Source: Streptomyces sp. CC208A (lineage in GTDB: Bacteria > Actinomycetota > Actinomycetes > Streptomycetales > Streptomycetaceae). From it: a DNA stretch of 64,000 nucleotides. Location of the stretch: contig NZ_JASCXN010000014.1 in the NCBI RefSeq assembly GCF_030010625.1, positions 62,001 to 126,000 of the forward strand. Direction: 5' to 3'. Within the stretch, counting starts at the first letter, position 1; each line of letters opens with the position of its first letter. Shown in pieces: positions 44,004 through 53,018 of this stretch. The position numbers and the translations under genes are program-made. The notes under the pieces are model-generated. The model was not told the DNA's origin. It worked only from the letters and a program-made list of their open reading frames with translations, and did not search any database.

Positions 44004-45136
44004 TGGACCTCTCCCACACCGCCGAGGAGGAGGAGTTCCGGGCCCGGCTGCGGGAGTGGCTCGCCGCCGAGCTGCCCGCGCTGCCGCCCCGGCCCGACCC
44101 GCTCGACTGGCCGGGCCGGAGGGCGTACGACTGCGGCTGGCAGCGGCGCCTGTACGACGCCGGGTACGGGCACGTGCACTGGGACGCCTCGCCGACCCAG
44201 CGGCTGATCTTCCTGGAGGAGACCGAGCGGGCCGGCGCGCCCTACGTCGGCGCCAACTTCGTCGGCCTCCTGCACGCCGGGCCCACCATCGACGCCGAGG
44301 GCACGCCGGAGCAGCGGGAGCGGTGGCTGGAGCCGGTCCTGCGCGGCGACGAGGTCTGGTGCCAGGGGTTCAGCGAGCCCGATGCCGGCTCCGATCTCGC
44401 CTCCCTGCGGACCAGGGCCGTACGGGACGGGGACGCGTACGTCGTCACCGGGCAGAAGATCTGGACTTCGCACGCCGAGGTCGCCGACTGGTGCGAACTC
44501 CTCGTACGGACGGACCCCGAGGCGCCCCGGCACCGGGGGATCAGCTGGCTGGCGCTGCCCATGGACGCGCCGGGCGTCACCGTCCGCCCGCTGCGGACCC
44601 TCGCCGGGTCGGCCGAGTTCGCCGAACTCTTCCTCGACGAGGTGCGGGTGCCGGTCGCGAACCGGGTCGGGGAGGAGAACGACGGCTGGCGGGTCACCAT
44701 GGTGACCCTGTCGTTCGAACGCGGCACCGCCTTCGTCGGCGAGGTCGTCGCCTGCCGCCGCCTCCTCGGCGAACTCGCCCGTACGGCACGGGAGAACGGC
44801 CGCTGGGACGACCCGGCCCTGCGCCGCCGCCTCGGCAGGCTCGCCGCCACGTTCCAGGCCCTGTGGCGGCTCACCCAGCGGAACGTCAGCGAGGCGCAGG
44901 CCACCGGCGGCGTCCCCGGCACCGGCGGCTCCGTCTTCAAGCTGCACTACTCGCACGCCCGCCAGGAGCTGTACGACACCGCCGCCGACGTCCTCGGCCC
45001 CGACGCGCTCGACCTCGACCGGGAGTGGAACCTCGACCGGCTCTCCTCCCTCTCGTACACGATCGCCGCCGGCACCAGCCAGATCCAGCGCAACATCGTC
45101 GCCGAGCGCGTCCTCGGCCTCCCGAAGGGACGGTGA
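44003..45136 (+). CDS. Acyl-CoA dehydrogenase (first of an overlapping pair)
   Basis: A 377-residue FAD flavoprotein oxidising an acyl-CoA to the enoyl-CoA. Motifs: WCQGFSEPDAGSDLASLRTR, VTGQKIWTSHAEVADW, LDEVRVPVANRVGEENDGW and C-terminal YTIAAGTSQIQRNIVAERVL. In ordinary enzymes such as MCAD the last motif carries the catalytic glutamate (YEGTSQIQ); here alanines occupy that place, so the base may come from elsewhere or from the partner. It overlaps both neighbours (TGATG at 44001, GTGA at 45133), implying equal synthesis with the next gene and an alpha2-beta2 complex like those of actinobacterial steroid degradation. Confidence 0.92.
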   Translation: MDLSHTAEEEEFRARLREWLAAELPALPPRPDPLDWPGRRAYDCGWQRRLYDAGYGHVHWDASPTQRLIFLEETERAGAPYVGANFVGLLHAGPTIDAEGTPEQRERWLEPVLRGDEVWCQGFSEPDAGSDLASLRTRAVRDGDAYVVTGQKIWTSHAEVADWCELLVRTDPEAPRHRGISWLALPMDAPGVTVRPLRTLAGSAEFAELFLDEVRVPVANRVGEENDGWRVTMVTLSFERGTAFVGEVVACRRLLGELARTARENGRWDDPALRRRLGRLAATFQALWRLTQRNVSEAQATGGVPGTGGSVFKLHYSHARQELYDTAADVLGPDALDLDREWNLDRLSSLSYTIAAGTSQIQRNIVAERVLGLPKGR

Positions 45137-46008
45137 GCCGGACCGTGGACTTCCGACTGAGCGAGGACCAGCGCGCGTTGCGGCGGGGGGTACGGGAACT
45201 GCTCGCCGGGCGCTTCGGACGCGAGGCCCTGCGGGCGGCCGTCGACGACCCCGGGCGGCTCGACCGGCAGTTGTGGAAGGAGCTGGGGGAGACGGGGGTC
45301 TTCGCGCTGCGGCTGCCGGAGGAGGAGGGCGGGGTGGGGCTCGGGCTGCCGGAGGCGGCGCTCGTCTTCGAGGAGGTGGGGCGGGCGTTGGTGCCGGGGC
45401 CGCTGGTCGCCACGCACGTGGCGGCGGGGTACGTGGAGGGGGCGGCGGAGGGCCGTACGGTGGTGACCGAGGTGTCTCCCGAGGGCCTTGTCCCCTGGCT
45501 GGACGCCGCCGACGTGGTGCTCGGGCCCGCCGGGGGCGCGGTTTCGGTGCGGTCGGTGGATCCGCTCACGCCGCTTCATCGAGTGCCCGGCACCGGGGGG
45601 CACGTGCCGGAGGCCGTACTCCTTACCGCCGCCGAGCAGGTCGGTTCGGCGGCCTGGTGCACCGATGCGGCTGTGGCGTACGCCCGGCAGCGCGAGCAGT
45701 TCGGGCAGGTCATCGGCGGCTTCCAGGCGGTGAAGCACCTCTGTGCGGGGATGCTGGTGCGGACCGAGCTGGCGCGGGCCGCCGTGCACGCCGCCGCCGT
45801 CACCGCCGATCCCGTCGAGATCGCGGGCGCCAAGCTGCTCGCCGACGAGGCGGCCGTCGCGAACGCCCGGGACTGCCTCCAGGTGCACGGCGGCATGGGG
45901 TTCACGTGGGAGGCGGACGTCCATCTGCACCTGAAGCGGGCCTGGGTGCGGGCCGCGCTCGTGCTGCCGGGGGACCGGGCGGCGGAGGAGGTGGCGGCGG
46001 CGCTCTGA
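45133..46008 (+). CDS. Short acyl-CoA dehydrogenase-like subunit
   Basis: A 291-residue protein starting at GTG 45133. It has the N-terminal helical domain (DFRLSEDQRALRRGVRELLA, LWKELGETGVFALRLPEEEG) and C-terminal helical domain (AYARQREQFGQVIGGFQAVK, CLQVHGGMGFTWEADVHLHL) of acyl-CoA dehydrogenases, but the central beta domain that binds flavin is strongly shortened (a normal length is about 380). This is the pattern of the small subunit in heterotetrameric FadE/ChsE-type enzymes. It overlaps the upstream dehydrogenase by GTGA, supporting a two-subunit enzyme. The region after its stop to 46336 has no gene. Confidence 0.9.
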   Translation: MSRTVDFRLSEDQRALRRGVRELLAGRFGREALRAAVDDPGRLDRQLWKELGETGVFALRLPEEEGGVGLGLPEAALVFEEVGRALVPGPLVATHVAAGYVEGAAEGRTVVTEVSPEGLVPWLDAADVVLGPAGGAVSVRSVDPLTPLHRVPGTGGHVPEAVLLTAAEQVGSAAWCTDAAVAYARQREQFGQVIGGFQAVKHLCAGMLVRTELARAAVHAAAVTADPVEIAGAKLLADEAAVANARDCLQVHGGMGFTWEADVHLHLKRAWVRAALVLPGDRAAEEVAAAL

Positions 46009-46336
46009 GGAGGTCGCCTCACGCCCGAACTGGTGACGGAGCGTGTTCGATTCGGGGTGGAATGTCGATATCGGGTTGTGTCCTTCAGGAGGGTTGTCGC
46101 GGAGTGGGAGCGGTCCCCGCTCCGGTACTCTCCGAGAGATGCGAGTGCTTGCGAGCCCGGATCGCGCCCTGCGTTCGACTCCCCGCCGCGTGCGTCGCAC
46201 AGTATGGACCATGCGTACTCCTTCGCGCTGGAATATGCCCGAAGCGCTTGTTGCGGTGACTGTACGTCAACCATGCTGTCTCACAAGGGAATCACGTTCC
46301 GTAAAGGTGTGTTCGCCGGTTCGGATGGTGTGAACG
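46009..46336. other. Gene-free leader/promoter region
   Basis: These 328 bases show no convincing coding frame. The segment has somewhat lower GC (for example GAATGTCGATATCGGGTTGTG and GACTGTACGTCAACCATGCTG) and leads into the HATPase gene, so it probably contains a regulated promoter for it. A 65-codon frame from about 46139 has poor codon statistics and was not called. Confidence 0.4.
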
Positions 46337-46780
46337 GTGCAGGTGCTTCAGGTTCAGTTGGAGGTCGGGCCGGACCCGGCGGAGGTGGGGCGTGCGCGCA
46401 GGTGGGCCCGGAAACGGCTGGCCGGTTCCGGGATAGGGGACGACGAGCCGCTGGCGGAGACGCTGGTGCTGCTCATCTCCGAGCTGGTGACCAACGCCGT
46501 GGTGCACACCGGCTGCCCCGCCGTGCTGCGGATGCTCTTCGCGGCGGAGGGCGGGGTGCGGGTCGAGGTCGCCGACCGCAGCGAGCTGCCGCCCCGGCCC
46601 CGGCACGCCGCCGGCGAGGACACCAACGGGCGCGGCCTGGAGCTGGTGGACGGCCTCGCCGACCGGTGGGGCTGGGAGCGCGAGGGGGCCGGGAAGAGCA
46701 TCTGGTGCGAGGTGGACCGCAGGCCCGCCGAGGCCGCGCCGGCCGGGGGCGTCGGGTCGCCCGGCCGGGTGCACTGTTGA
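46337..46780 (+). CDS. HATPase-domain anti-sigma/regulatory protein
   Basis: A 147-residue protein with a stand-alone GHKL ATPase domain of the RsbW/SpoIIAB type: VLLISELVTNAVVHTGCP (N box), VEVADRSELPPRPRH and GRGLELVDGLADRWGWE (G box). There is no kinase or receiver domain. It could bind or phosphorylate a STAS protein such as that at 38574 and hold a sigma factor. Streptomycetes encode dozens of these; the partner is uncertain. Start GTG 46337; the tail is Ala/Gly/Pro-rich. Confidence 0.88.
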   Translation: MQVLQVQLEVGPDPAEVGRARRWARKRLAGSGIGDDEPLAETLVLLISELVTNAVVHTGCPAVLRMLFAAEGGVRVEVADRSELPPRPRHAAGEDTNGRGLELVDGLADRWGWEREGAGKSIWCEVDRRPAEAAPAGGVGSPGRVHC

Positions 46781-46947
46781 CGGTTCGTTCCGTTTTGCCC
46801 ACCCGGGGTGAGCGATTCGTGGTGAGGGGAGCCGAGGGCCGTGTGCCCTCGGCATGTGCGGGTCGTGGCCGGGTGGCGGCGGACCGTGCCGTGCTCGGGG
46901 CGCGCGCGGGCGCGCCGCCACCCGTGCGCACCGCCGGTCGGACTTGC

Positions 46948-47874
46948 TCAGAAGACCGCGACCGGCGCCACCGGCGTGCCCGTCCCGCCGACGAAGGGTT
47001 CCGGCATCGCGGAGAGCAGGAATGCGTAACGGCCTTCTTGTGCACAGGCTGTGGACAGTTCCTCCAGGTTCCAGTTCTGCCCCTGGAGCATCCCCATCTC
47101 GACCAGGTCGAGCGCGTGCACGCCCAGCCACAGGTCGTCGATCTCCGGCGGGAAGATCTCGAAGGTGAGGGTGTCGTTGGCGACGGCCGCGACGTCCCGC
47201 GCGTGGAACCACTCGGGCGTACGGATCGAGAGGCCGGGCGAGGGGAACGCGTACCCGTGCCTGTCCCCGCCCAGGTACAGCCGCATCTGCCCGGTCCGTA
47301 CGAGGACGACGTCGCCGGCCCGTACCGTCACCCGCCCGAACTCCGCCGCCTCGTCCAGGTCCTCCGGCGTCACCGCGTGGTCCCCGGGCAGCCGGTCCAC
47401 CCCCTTCGCCGCCGCCACGTCGAGGAGCACCCCCCGGCTGACGACGTGCCGGGCCGTGTGGATGCCGCTGAAGGCGGCGCGGCCGTGCGGGGTGATCGTG
47501 TCGACGGGGCGGCCGTTGTAGATGCGGCCCGAGTGCGAGGCGTGCGGGAGGGCGTCCCAGTGGGTGCCGGCCTGGAGGCCCAGGGTCACGGCGTCGTCGC
47601 TGGTGGCGACCGTGCCGGGGCCGAAGAGCTCCTGGTTGACCTGGACCATCACGTGGAGCGGGTTGACCCGGCCGGGGATCATGCCGGTCTGCACGCCGTC
47701 CTGCCTCAGCTCGACGGCGAGGGGGACGCGGCGGCCGGTGCGGACGGTGGCGGCGGCCTCCCTGACCACCTCGTCGGAGATCAGGTTCAGGGTCCCGATC
47801 TCGTCGTCCCGGCCCCAGCGGCCCCAGTTGTTCACGCGCTTGGCGATCTCGTGGAAAGCGGCGGGGAGGGACAT
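46948..47874 (-). CDS. Cyclase/kynurenine-formamidase-like metal hydrolase
   Basis: A 308-residue member of the cyclase family (PF04199). GLQAGTHWDALPHASHSG is the metal-binding HXGTHXDXPXH-type motif, with further ligands in the SRGVLLDVAAAKGVD and GDVVLVRTGQMRLYL regions. Members open rings or hydrolyse amide-like bonds in catabolic pathways. ATG 47916 lies beside the operator without a ribosome site; GGAGG fits the ATG at 47874 (MSLPAAFHE), which is chosen. It is divergent from the SDR gene, with one shared operator between them. Confidence 0.9.
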   Translation of the reverse strand: MSLPAAFHEIAKRVNNWGRWGRDDEIGTLNLISDEVVREAAATVRTGRRVPLAVELRQDGVQTGMIPGRVNPLHVMVQVNQELFGPGTVATSDDAVTLGLQAGTHWDALPHASHSGRIYNGRPVDTITPHGRAAFSGIHTARHVVSRGVLLDVAAAKGVDRLPGDHAVTPEDLDEAAEFGRVTVRAGDVVLVRTGQMRLYLGGDRHGYAFPSPGLSIRTPEWFHARDVAAVANDTLTFEIFPPEIDDLWLGVHALDLVEMGMLQGQNWNLEELSTACAQEGRYAFLLSAMPEPFVGGTGTPVAPVAVF

Positions 47875-47921
47875 CCGGGCCTCCGGGGTCTTGTCTTCCG
47901 GCAACTGACGACCCATAGAAT

Positions 47922-47936
47922 CTAACGGACCGTCAG
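47922..47936. promoter_or_regulatory. Shared operator, copy 3 (cyclase and SDR)
   Basis: CTAACG-GAC-CGTCAG, one mismatch from the perfect palindrome, lies between the divergent cyclase (minus) and SDR (plus) genes and could control both. An extra CTGACG half-site is at 47905-47910. Confidence 0.75.
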
Positions 47937-47958
47937 AAACTGCGGGAAGGGGCCGGAG

Positions 47959-48873
47959 ATGGGGAACTTCTTGGCGGGCAAGGTCGTCGCCGTGACCGGG
48001 GCGGGACGCGGCATCGGCCGCGCGGTCGCCCTCGCCTGCGCCGCCGAGGGGGCGAAGGTCGTCGTCAACGACTACGGCGTCTCCATCGAGGGCGGCGAAC
48101 CGACCTCCCAGGTCGCCGAGGCCGTGGTCAAGGAGATCGAGGCGGCCGGCGGCACGGCCGTCGCCGTCGCCGACGACATCTCCACGATGGCGGGCGGACA
48201 GCGGCTCGTGGACGTGGCGCTGTCCGAGTACGGCCGGATCGACGGCGTCGTGTGCGTGGCGGGCATCCTGCGCGAGCGGATGCTCTTCAACATGACCGAG
48301 GAGGAGTGGGACCCGGTCGTCGCCACCCACCTGAAGGGCACCTTCACCGTCTTCCGCGCGGCGGCGGCGGTCATGCGGAAGCAGGGCTCGGGGACGCTGA
48401 TCGGCTTCACCAGCGGCAACCACCAGGGCTCCGTCGCCCAGGCCAACTACTCCGCCGCCAAGGGCGGGATCATCTCGCTCGTCCGCAGCGCGGCCCTCGG
48501 CCTCCACAAGTACGGCGTCACCGCGAACGCGGTCGCGCCCGTCGCCCGCACCCGGATGTCCGCCAACGTCCCCATGGAGCTCAAGGAGATCGGCGAGCCG
48601 GAGGACGTGGCGGCGCTCGTCGTCTACCTGCTCAGCGACCGGGCCCGCGAGGAGTCGATCACCGGCCAGGTCTACACGATCGCAGGCCCCAAGATCGCGG
48701 TCTGGGCGCAGCCGAGGGAGCTGCGGGCCGGATACGCGGAGGGCGGGGCGTGGACGCCGGAGCGGATCGCGGACTTCCTGCCGGGCACGGTCGGCGTGGA
48801 CCCCATGCCGATGCTGGCCCGCCTGGAGGAGATGGCCCGCGCGGCGGCGGAGGGCTCCCGCCCGAACCGGTGA
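47959..48873 (+). CDS. Short-chain dehydrogenase/reductase
   Basis: A 304-residue SDR. The cofactor loop VTGAGRGIGRAVALACAAEG, NAG-equivalent VVCVAGILRERML, catalytic Ser in LIGFTSGNHQGS and the YxxxK motif in NYSAAKGGIISLV are all present. The N-terminal pattern and ISTMAGGQRLVD segment resemble the hydroxyacyl-CoA dehydrogenases of fatty-acid or steroid beta-oxidation. AAGGGG precedes ATG 47959. It is followed by the MDR gene 43 bp later, so both likely form one transcript from the shared operator. Probably oxidises the hydroxyacyl-CoA made by a hydratase. Confidence 0.92.
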   Translation: MGNFLAGKVVAVTGAGRGIGRAVALACAAEGAKVVVNDYGVSIEGGEPTSQVAEAVVKEIEAAGGTAVAVADDISTMAGGQRLVDVALSEYGRIDGVVCVAGILRERMLFNMTEEEWDPVVATHLKGTFTVFRAAAAVMRKQGSGTLIGFTSGNHQGSVAQANYSAAKGGIISLVRSAALGLHKYGVTANAVAPVARTRMSANVPMELKEIGEPEDVAALVVYLLSDRAREESITGQVYTIAGPKIAVWAQPRELRAGYAEGGAWTPERIADFLPGTVGVDPMPMLARLEEMARAAAEGSRPNR

Positions 48874-48915
48874 CGGCAAGAGAAGTTTCCAGGAGATCTC
48901 CGGAAGGGGGCTGTC

Positions 48916-49965
48916 GTGCGGGGTGTGGTGTTCGACGGGAAGAACGTCGAGGTCGTCGCGGACCTGGAGGTGAGGGACCCGGGGCCCGGCGAGGTCCTGG
49001 TGGGGATACGGGCGGCCGGGCTCTGCCACAGCGACCTGTCCGTCATCGACGGGACCATCCCCTTCCCGCCGCCCGTCGTCCTCGGGCACGAGGGCGCCGG
49101 GGTCGTCGAGGGCGTGGGGGAGGGGGTGGTCCATGTCGCCGTCGGCGACCACGTGGCCCTGTCCACGCTCGCCAACTGCGGCGCCTGCCCCGACTGCGAC
49201 GCCGGCCGGCCCACCATGTGCCGCAAGGCGATCGGCAGGCCGGGCCGCCCGTTCTCACGGCAGGGAAAGCCGCTCTTCCAGTTCGCGTCGAACTCGTCCT
49301 TCGCCGAGCGGACGATCGTGAAGGCCGTGCAGGCCGTGAAGATCCCCGACGACGTGCCCTTCCCCTCCGCCGCCCTGCTCGGCTGCGGCGTCCTCACCGG
49401 CGTCGGAGCCGTACTCAACCGGGCGAAGGTGGCACGCGGCGACACCGTCGTCGTCATCGGCACCGGCGGGATCGGGCTCAACGTCATCCAGGGCGCCCGG
49501 ATCGCGGGCGCGCTCACCGTCGTCGCCGTCGACACCAACCCGGCGAAGGAGGAGACGGCCCGCCTCTTCGGCGCCACCCACTTCCTCGGCTCCGCCGACC
49601 TCGTACGGGAGGTCCTGCCGGCCGGCGCCGACCACGTCTTCGAGTGCGTCGGCCACACCGGCCTCGTCCGCACCGCGATCGACCTCCTCGACCGGCACGG
49701 GCAGGCGGTGCTGCTCGGCATGACCGCGCCGACGGCGGAGGCGAGCTTCCCGCCCGCCGCGATGTTCCTCGACAAGGCGATCCTCGGCTGCCGCTACGGC
49801 TCCTCCCGCCCCCAGAAGGACATCCCGCTCTACGCCGAGCTCTACCGCACCGGAGCCCTCCTCCTCGACGAACTCGTCACCGCCGCCTACCCGGTGGAGG
49901 AGTTCGCCCGCGCCCGCGAGGACGCGGAGGCGGGAAAGGTGGCGCGGGGCGTGCTCGTCTTCTGA
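48916..49965 (+). CDS. Zinc-dependent alcohol dehydrogenase (MDR, AdhC-like)
   Basis: A 349-residue MDR enzyme from GTG 48916. Catalytic-zinc motif AAGLCHSDLSVIDG and LGHEGAGVVEGVG; structural-zinc cysteines in NCGACPDCDAGRPTMCRKA; NAD(P) fold VVVIGTGGIGLNVIQGA. All zinc ligands are present. It resembles class III/aryl alcohol dehydrogenases and follows the SDR gene. A role in oxidising an alcohol intermediate of the same pathway is likely but unproven. The region after its stop begins a different transcription unit. Confidence 0.93.
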   Translation: MRGVVFDGKNVEVVADLEVRDPGPGEVLVGIRAAGLCHSDLSVIDGTIPFPPPVVLGHEGAGVVEGVGEGVVHVAVGDHVALSTLANCGACPDCDAGRPTMCRKAIGRPGRPFSRQGKPLFQFASNSSFAERTIVKAVQAVKIPDDVPFPSAALLGCGVLTGVGAVLNRAKVARGDTVVVIGTGGIGLNVIQGARIAGALTVVAVDTNPAKEETARLFGATHFLGSADLVREVLPAGADHVFECVGHTGLVRTAIDLLDRHGQAVLLGMTAPTAEASFPPAAMFLDKAILGCRYGSSRPQKDIPLYAELYRTGALLLDELVTAAYPVEEFARAREDAEAGKVARGVLVF

Positions 49966-50063
49966 GCGTCGTCCGGACGTCGTTCTCCGGCCGGAACCGG
50001 GAGCGCGAGGTGCCGCGTCCGGAGGAGAGAACGCAGACGCCCCCTCGACGTGAAGGAACCCGG

Positions 50064-50672
50064 ATGAGACTTCGCAGGCCGTTGACCCTGGCCGTGCCCC
50101 TGGCCCTCGCGTCCCTCCTGGCGGCCGGCTGCGGCGAGACCTCGCGCCCCGCGGACGTCCCGGTGGAGTCGATACCGGAGCCGGCGGAGGAAAGGACCAC
50201 GGCCGGGGACGACGAGGAGGCGCAGAGGGAGCAGGCTCGGGAGGCCGTGGGCGCGGCCGGGGTGGGCGACCCGGAGTTCGTCGAGTCGGGGGTCGAGCGG
50301 GTCACGGACGGCGCGCACGTCCGTGCCGCGCTGAACCAGGGCGAGGCGTACCAGGTCTCCGTGGCCTGCGTCGGCACGGGGACGGTGAAGGTCGTCGTCG
50401 CGGCCCGGGCCCCGAGGACGGTGTCCTGCGACGGGACGGCCGCGTGGGAGCTCGTCGAGAACGCCCCGGCGGAACTGCCGGTGGAGATCACCGGAGCGGC
50501 CGGGGCGACCGGCATGGTCGCCTGGCGGATCGACTCCGCCCGCTCCGGAGCGGACCAGGACACGGACCAGGGCACGGACGAGAACGTGGGCCAGGGTGCG
50601 GGCCAGGGCGGCACGGACCTGGACGACGATCACGACGATGACGACAAGCCCAGGCGGAAGGTGCGCCGGTAG
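50064..50672 (+). CDS. Lipoprotein of unknown function with acidic tail
   Basis: A 202-residue protein with a lipoprotein signal (MRLRRPLTLAVPLALASLLA, then AAGCGE, Cys about 24). GAAGGA precedes the ATG. A Glu/Asp-rich region follows, then a beta-rich domain (YQVSVACVGTGTVKVVVAAR, with Cys pairs in ACVG and SCDG), and an acidic tail DDDHDDDDKPRRKVRR. The central domain recalls small extracellular proteins of streptomycetes without known role. The last 43 bp overlap the 3' end of the GlxA-type regulator gene on the other strand. Confidence 0.8.
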   Translation: MRLRRPLTLAVPLALASLLAAGCGETSRPADVPVESIPEPAEERTTAGDDEEAQREQAREAVGAAGVGDPEFVESGVERVTDGAHVRAALNQGEAYQVSVACVGTGTVKVVVAARAPRTVSCDGTAAWELVENAPAELPVEITGAAGATGMVAWRIDSARSGADQDTDQGTDENVGQGAGQGGTDLDDDHDDDDKPRRKVRR

Positions 50673-51613
50673 GCGGTCGGCGTCACGCCGATCGCGGACA
50701 TCAGGTGGACCCGGAGGGACTGGGCCGTGCCGAAGCCGGAGTCCTGGGCCACCCGGTCGATCGGCAGGTCGCTGGTCTCCAGGAGGTGCCGGGCCCGCTC
50801 GACCCGCTGCTGGGTGAGCCACTGGCCGGGGCTGAGCCCGACCTCCTCGCGGAAACGGCGGGTGAAGGTCCGCACGCTCATCGCCTCCCGCTCGGCCAGG
50901 TCCCGCAGCTGCACCGGCTCGTGGAGGCGGGCCAGCGCCCACGCGCGGGCGGCGGTCGTGGTGTGCGTACGGGTCTCCGGGACCGGGCGGGCGATGTACT
51001 GGGCCTGGCCGCCGTCCCGGTGCGGCGGGACGACCGTACGGCGGGCCACGTCGTTGGCGACCGCCGAGCCGTGGTCGCGGCGCACGAGGTGCAGGCACAG
51101 GTCGATCCCGGCGGCGACGCCCGCCGAGGTGAGCACGTCGCCGTCGTCGACGAAGAGGACGTCCGCGTCGACCCGCACCGTAGGGAAGAGCCGCTGGAAG
51201 TGCTCGGCCGACGCCCAATGGGTGGTGGCGGGCCGCCCGTCGAGGTGACCGGCGGCGGCGAGCACGTACCCGCCCGTGCAGATCGCGACGAGCCGCGTGC
51301 CGGGCCGTATGTGCCCGAGCGCGGCGGCCAGCTCGCCGGTGAGCCGCCCCTCCTCGTACACCGGCCCCAGCTCGTACGAGGCGGGCACCACGACCGTGTC
51401 CGCCGTGGCCAGCGCCTCCGGACCGTGCTCCACGTGCACGGCGAAGTCGGCGTCGGTCTCCACCGGCCCGGCAGCCGTCGCGCACGTCACGATCTCGTAC
51501 AGCGGCCGCCCCTCCGGGTCCCTGGCGCGCCCGAAGATCCGGTGCGGGATGCCCAGCTCGAAGGGGAGAAGCCCGGGCAGGGCGAGGACGACGACGCGGT
51601 GCGGCTTCGGCAT
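50630..51613 (-). CDS. GlxA-family AraC-type transcriptional regulator
   Basis: A 327-residue regulator. The N-terminal DJ-1/PfpI-like domain has VVVLALPGLLPFELGIPHRI and the nucleophile-elbow region LVAICTGGYVLAAAGHLDGR. The C-terminal AraC domain has two helix-turn-helices, LRDLAEREAMSVRTFTRRFR and PIDRVAQDSGFGTAQSLRVH. Its ATG at 51613 is about 100 bp from the divergent MFS transporter, which it probably controls. Proteins of this group (AdpA is the best known) are activators or repressors; this one lacks the AdpA-specific features I could check. Confidence 0.92.
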   Translation of the reverse strand: MPKPHRVVVLALPGLLPFELGIPHRIFGRARDPEGRPLYEIVTCATAAGPVETDADFAVHVEHGPEALATADTVVVPASYELGPVYEEGRLTGELAAALGHIRPGTRLVAICTGGYVLAAAGHLDGRPATTHWASAEHFQRLFPTVRVDADVLFVDDGDVLTSAGVAAGIDLCLHLVRRDHGSAVANDVARRTVVPPHRDGGQAQYIARPVPETRTHTTTAARAWALARLHEPVQLRDLAEREAMSVRTFTRRFREEVGLSPGQWLTQQRVERARHLLETSDLPIDRVAQDSGFGTAQSLRVHLMSAIGVTPTAYRRTFRLGLSSSS

Positions 51614-51710
51614 GCGTACTCCCTCCGGGGCCGGGCGTGGCCCGATCCGTTGGAAACGTGACAGTCGGGCCAATGGTAGGAGGGCGGGCCCGGCCGGGAT
51701 CCTCGGTGGC

Positions 51711-53018
51711 ATGGCCCAGACAACGGAGCACCGCCCCTCCACCCCCACCCGCACACCCCGTACCCCCCGCTTCCACCGAGCCTGGTCGGTCGCCGCGGTC
51801 ACCTTCGTCACGATCATCGGCGCGGCGGCCTTCGCCTCCCTCCCGGGCCTGCTCATCGAACCGCTCCACGCCGAGTTCGCGTGGTCACGCGGCACGATCG
51901 GCTTCGCGGTCTCCGTGAACCTCGCGCTCTACGGCCTCACGGCCCCCTTCGCCGCCGCGCTGATGGACCGCTTCGGCATCCGCAGGGTCGTCGCCGTGGC
52001 CCTCTCCGTCATCGCGCTCGGCTCGCTGCTCACCGTCTGGATGACGGCCGCCTGGCAACTGGTCCTGTACTGGGGGATCCTCGTCGGCCTCGGCAGCGGC
52101 TCCATGGCGCTCGCCTTCGCCGCGACCGTCACCAACCGCTGGTTCACCGCCCGCCGGGGCCTGGTCACCGGCATCCTCACGGCGGCCGGCGCCTCCGGCC
52201 AGCTCGTCTTCCTGCCGCTCCTGTCCTGGCTGGTCGAGCACCACGGCTGGCGCCCGGCCGCCGTGACCGTCGCCCTCTCCGCCCTGGCCGTCGTCCCCTT
52301 CGTCCTCCTCCTGCTCCGCGACCACCCGGCGGACGTCGGACTGCCCCCGTACGGCGGCGAGTACGCCCCCAAGCCGGCCCCCGCCACGGGCGCGGCCCGC
52401 CGAGCGGTCACCGTCCTCCTCAAGGCGGCGCGCACGGGCCCCTTCTGGCTCCTCGCCGGCACCTTCGCGATCTGCGGCGCGTCGACGAACGGCCTGGTGA
52501 AGACCCACTTCGTACCCGCCGCGCACGACCACGGCATGCCGGTCACGGCGGCGGCCGGACTCCTCGCGGTGATCGGCGTCTTCGACGTCGTCGGCACGAT
52601 CGCCTCGGGCTGGTTCACCGACCGCTTCGAGGCCCGCCGCCTGCTCGCGGTCTACTACGCGCTCCGAGGCGTCTCCCTCCTCTTCCTCCCGCTCCTCCTC
52701 GCCCCCGCCGTCCACCCGCCGATGCTGTTCTTCGTCGTCTTCTACGGCCTCGACTGGGTCGCCACCGTCCCGCCCACGATCGCCCTCTGCCGCGAGCACT
52801 ACGGCGAGGACTCCGCGATCGTCTTCGGCTGGGTCCTCGCCTCCCACCAGGTGGGCGCCGCCGTGGTCGCCTTCGCGGGCGGCGTCGCCCGGGACGTCTT
52901 CGGCTCGTACGACGTCGTCTGGTACGCCTCCGGCGCACTGTGCGCTGCGGCCGCTCTGATGGCGCTGGTGATCCGGCGGCCCCGGCATGATGGAGCCCAT
53001 GGGGAGCTGGAGAAGTAA
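51711..53018 (+). CDS. MFS transporter
   Basis: A 435-residue, 12-span transporter from ATG 51711. The loop LMDRFGIRRVVAVAL and the second-half counterpart WFTDRFEARRLLAVYYALRG are the MFS loop motifs. Spans include VAAVTFVTIIGAAAFASLPG and LVLYWGILVGLGSGSMALAF. It resembles oxalate/formate- and monocarboxylate-type antiporters of actinobacteria. The frame is open well upstream, but the M at 51711 matches the family. It may take up the acid substrate of the neighbouring catabolic regulon, although it lacks the shared operator and is divergent from a GlxA regulator. Confidence 0.92.
   Translation: MAQTTEHRPSTPTRTPRTPRFHRAWSVAAVTFVTIIGAAAFASLPGLLIEPLHAEFAWSRGTIGFAVSVNLALYGLTAPFAAALMDRFGIRRVVAVALSVIALGSLLTVWMTAAWQLVLYWGILVGLGSGSMALAFAATVTNRWFTARRGLVTGILTAAGASGQLVFLPLLSWLVEHHGWRPAAVTVALSALAVVPFVLLLLRDHPADVGLPPYGGEYAPKPAPATGAARRAVTVLLKAARTGPFWLLAGTFAICGASTNGLVKTHFVPAAHDHGMPVTAAAGLLAVIGVFDVVGTIASGWFTDRFEARRLLAVYYALRGVSLLFLPLLLAPAVHPPMLFFVVFYGLDWVATVPPTIALCREHYGEDSAIVFGWVLASHQVGAAVVAFAGGVARDVFGSYDVVWYASGALCAAAALMALVIRRPRHDGAHGELEK

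Noticed and set aside
46139..46333. A 64-codon frame before the HATPase gene
   Set aside because: Codon third positions and composition do not look coding, and no ribosome site or family feature is seen.
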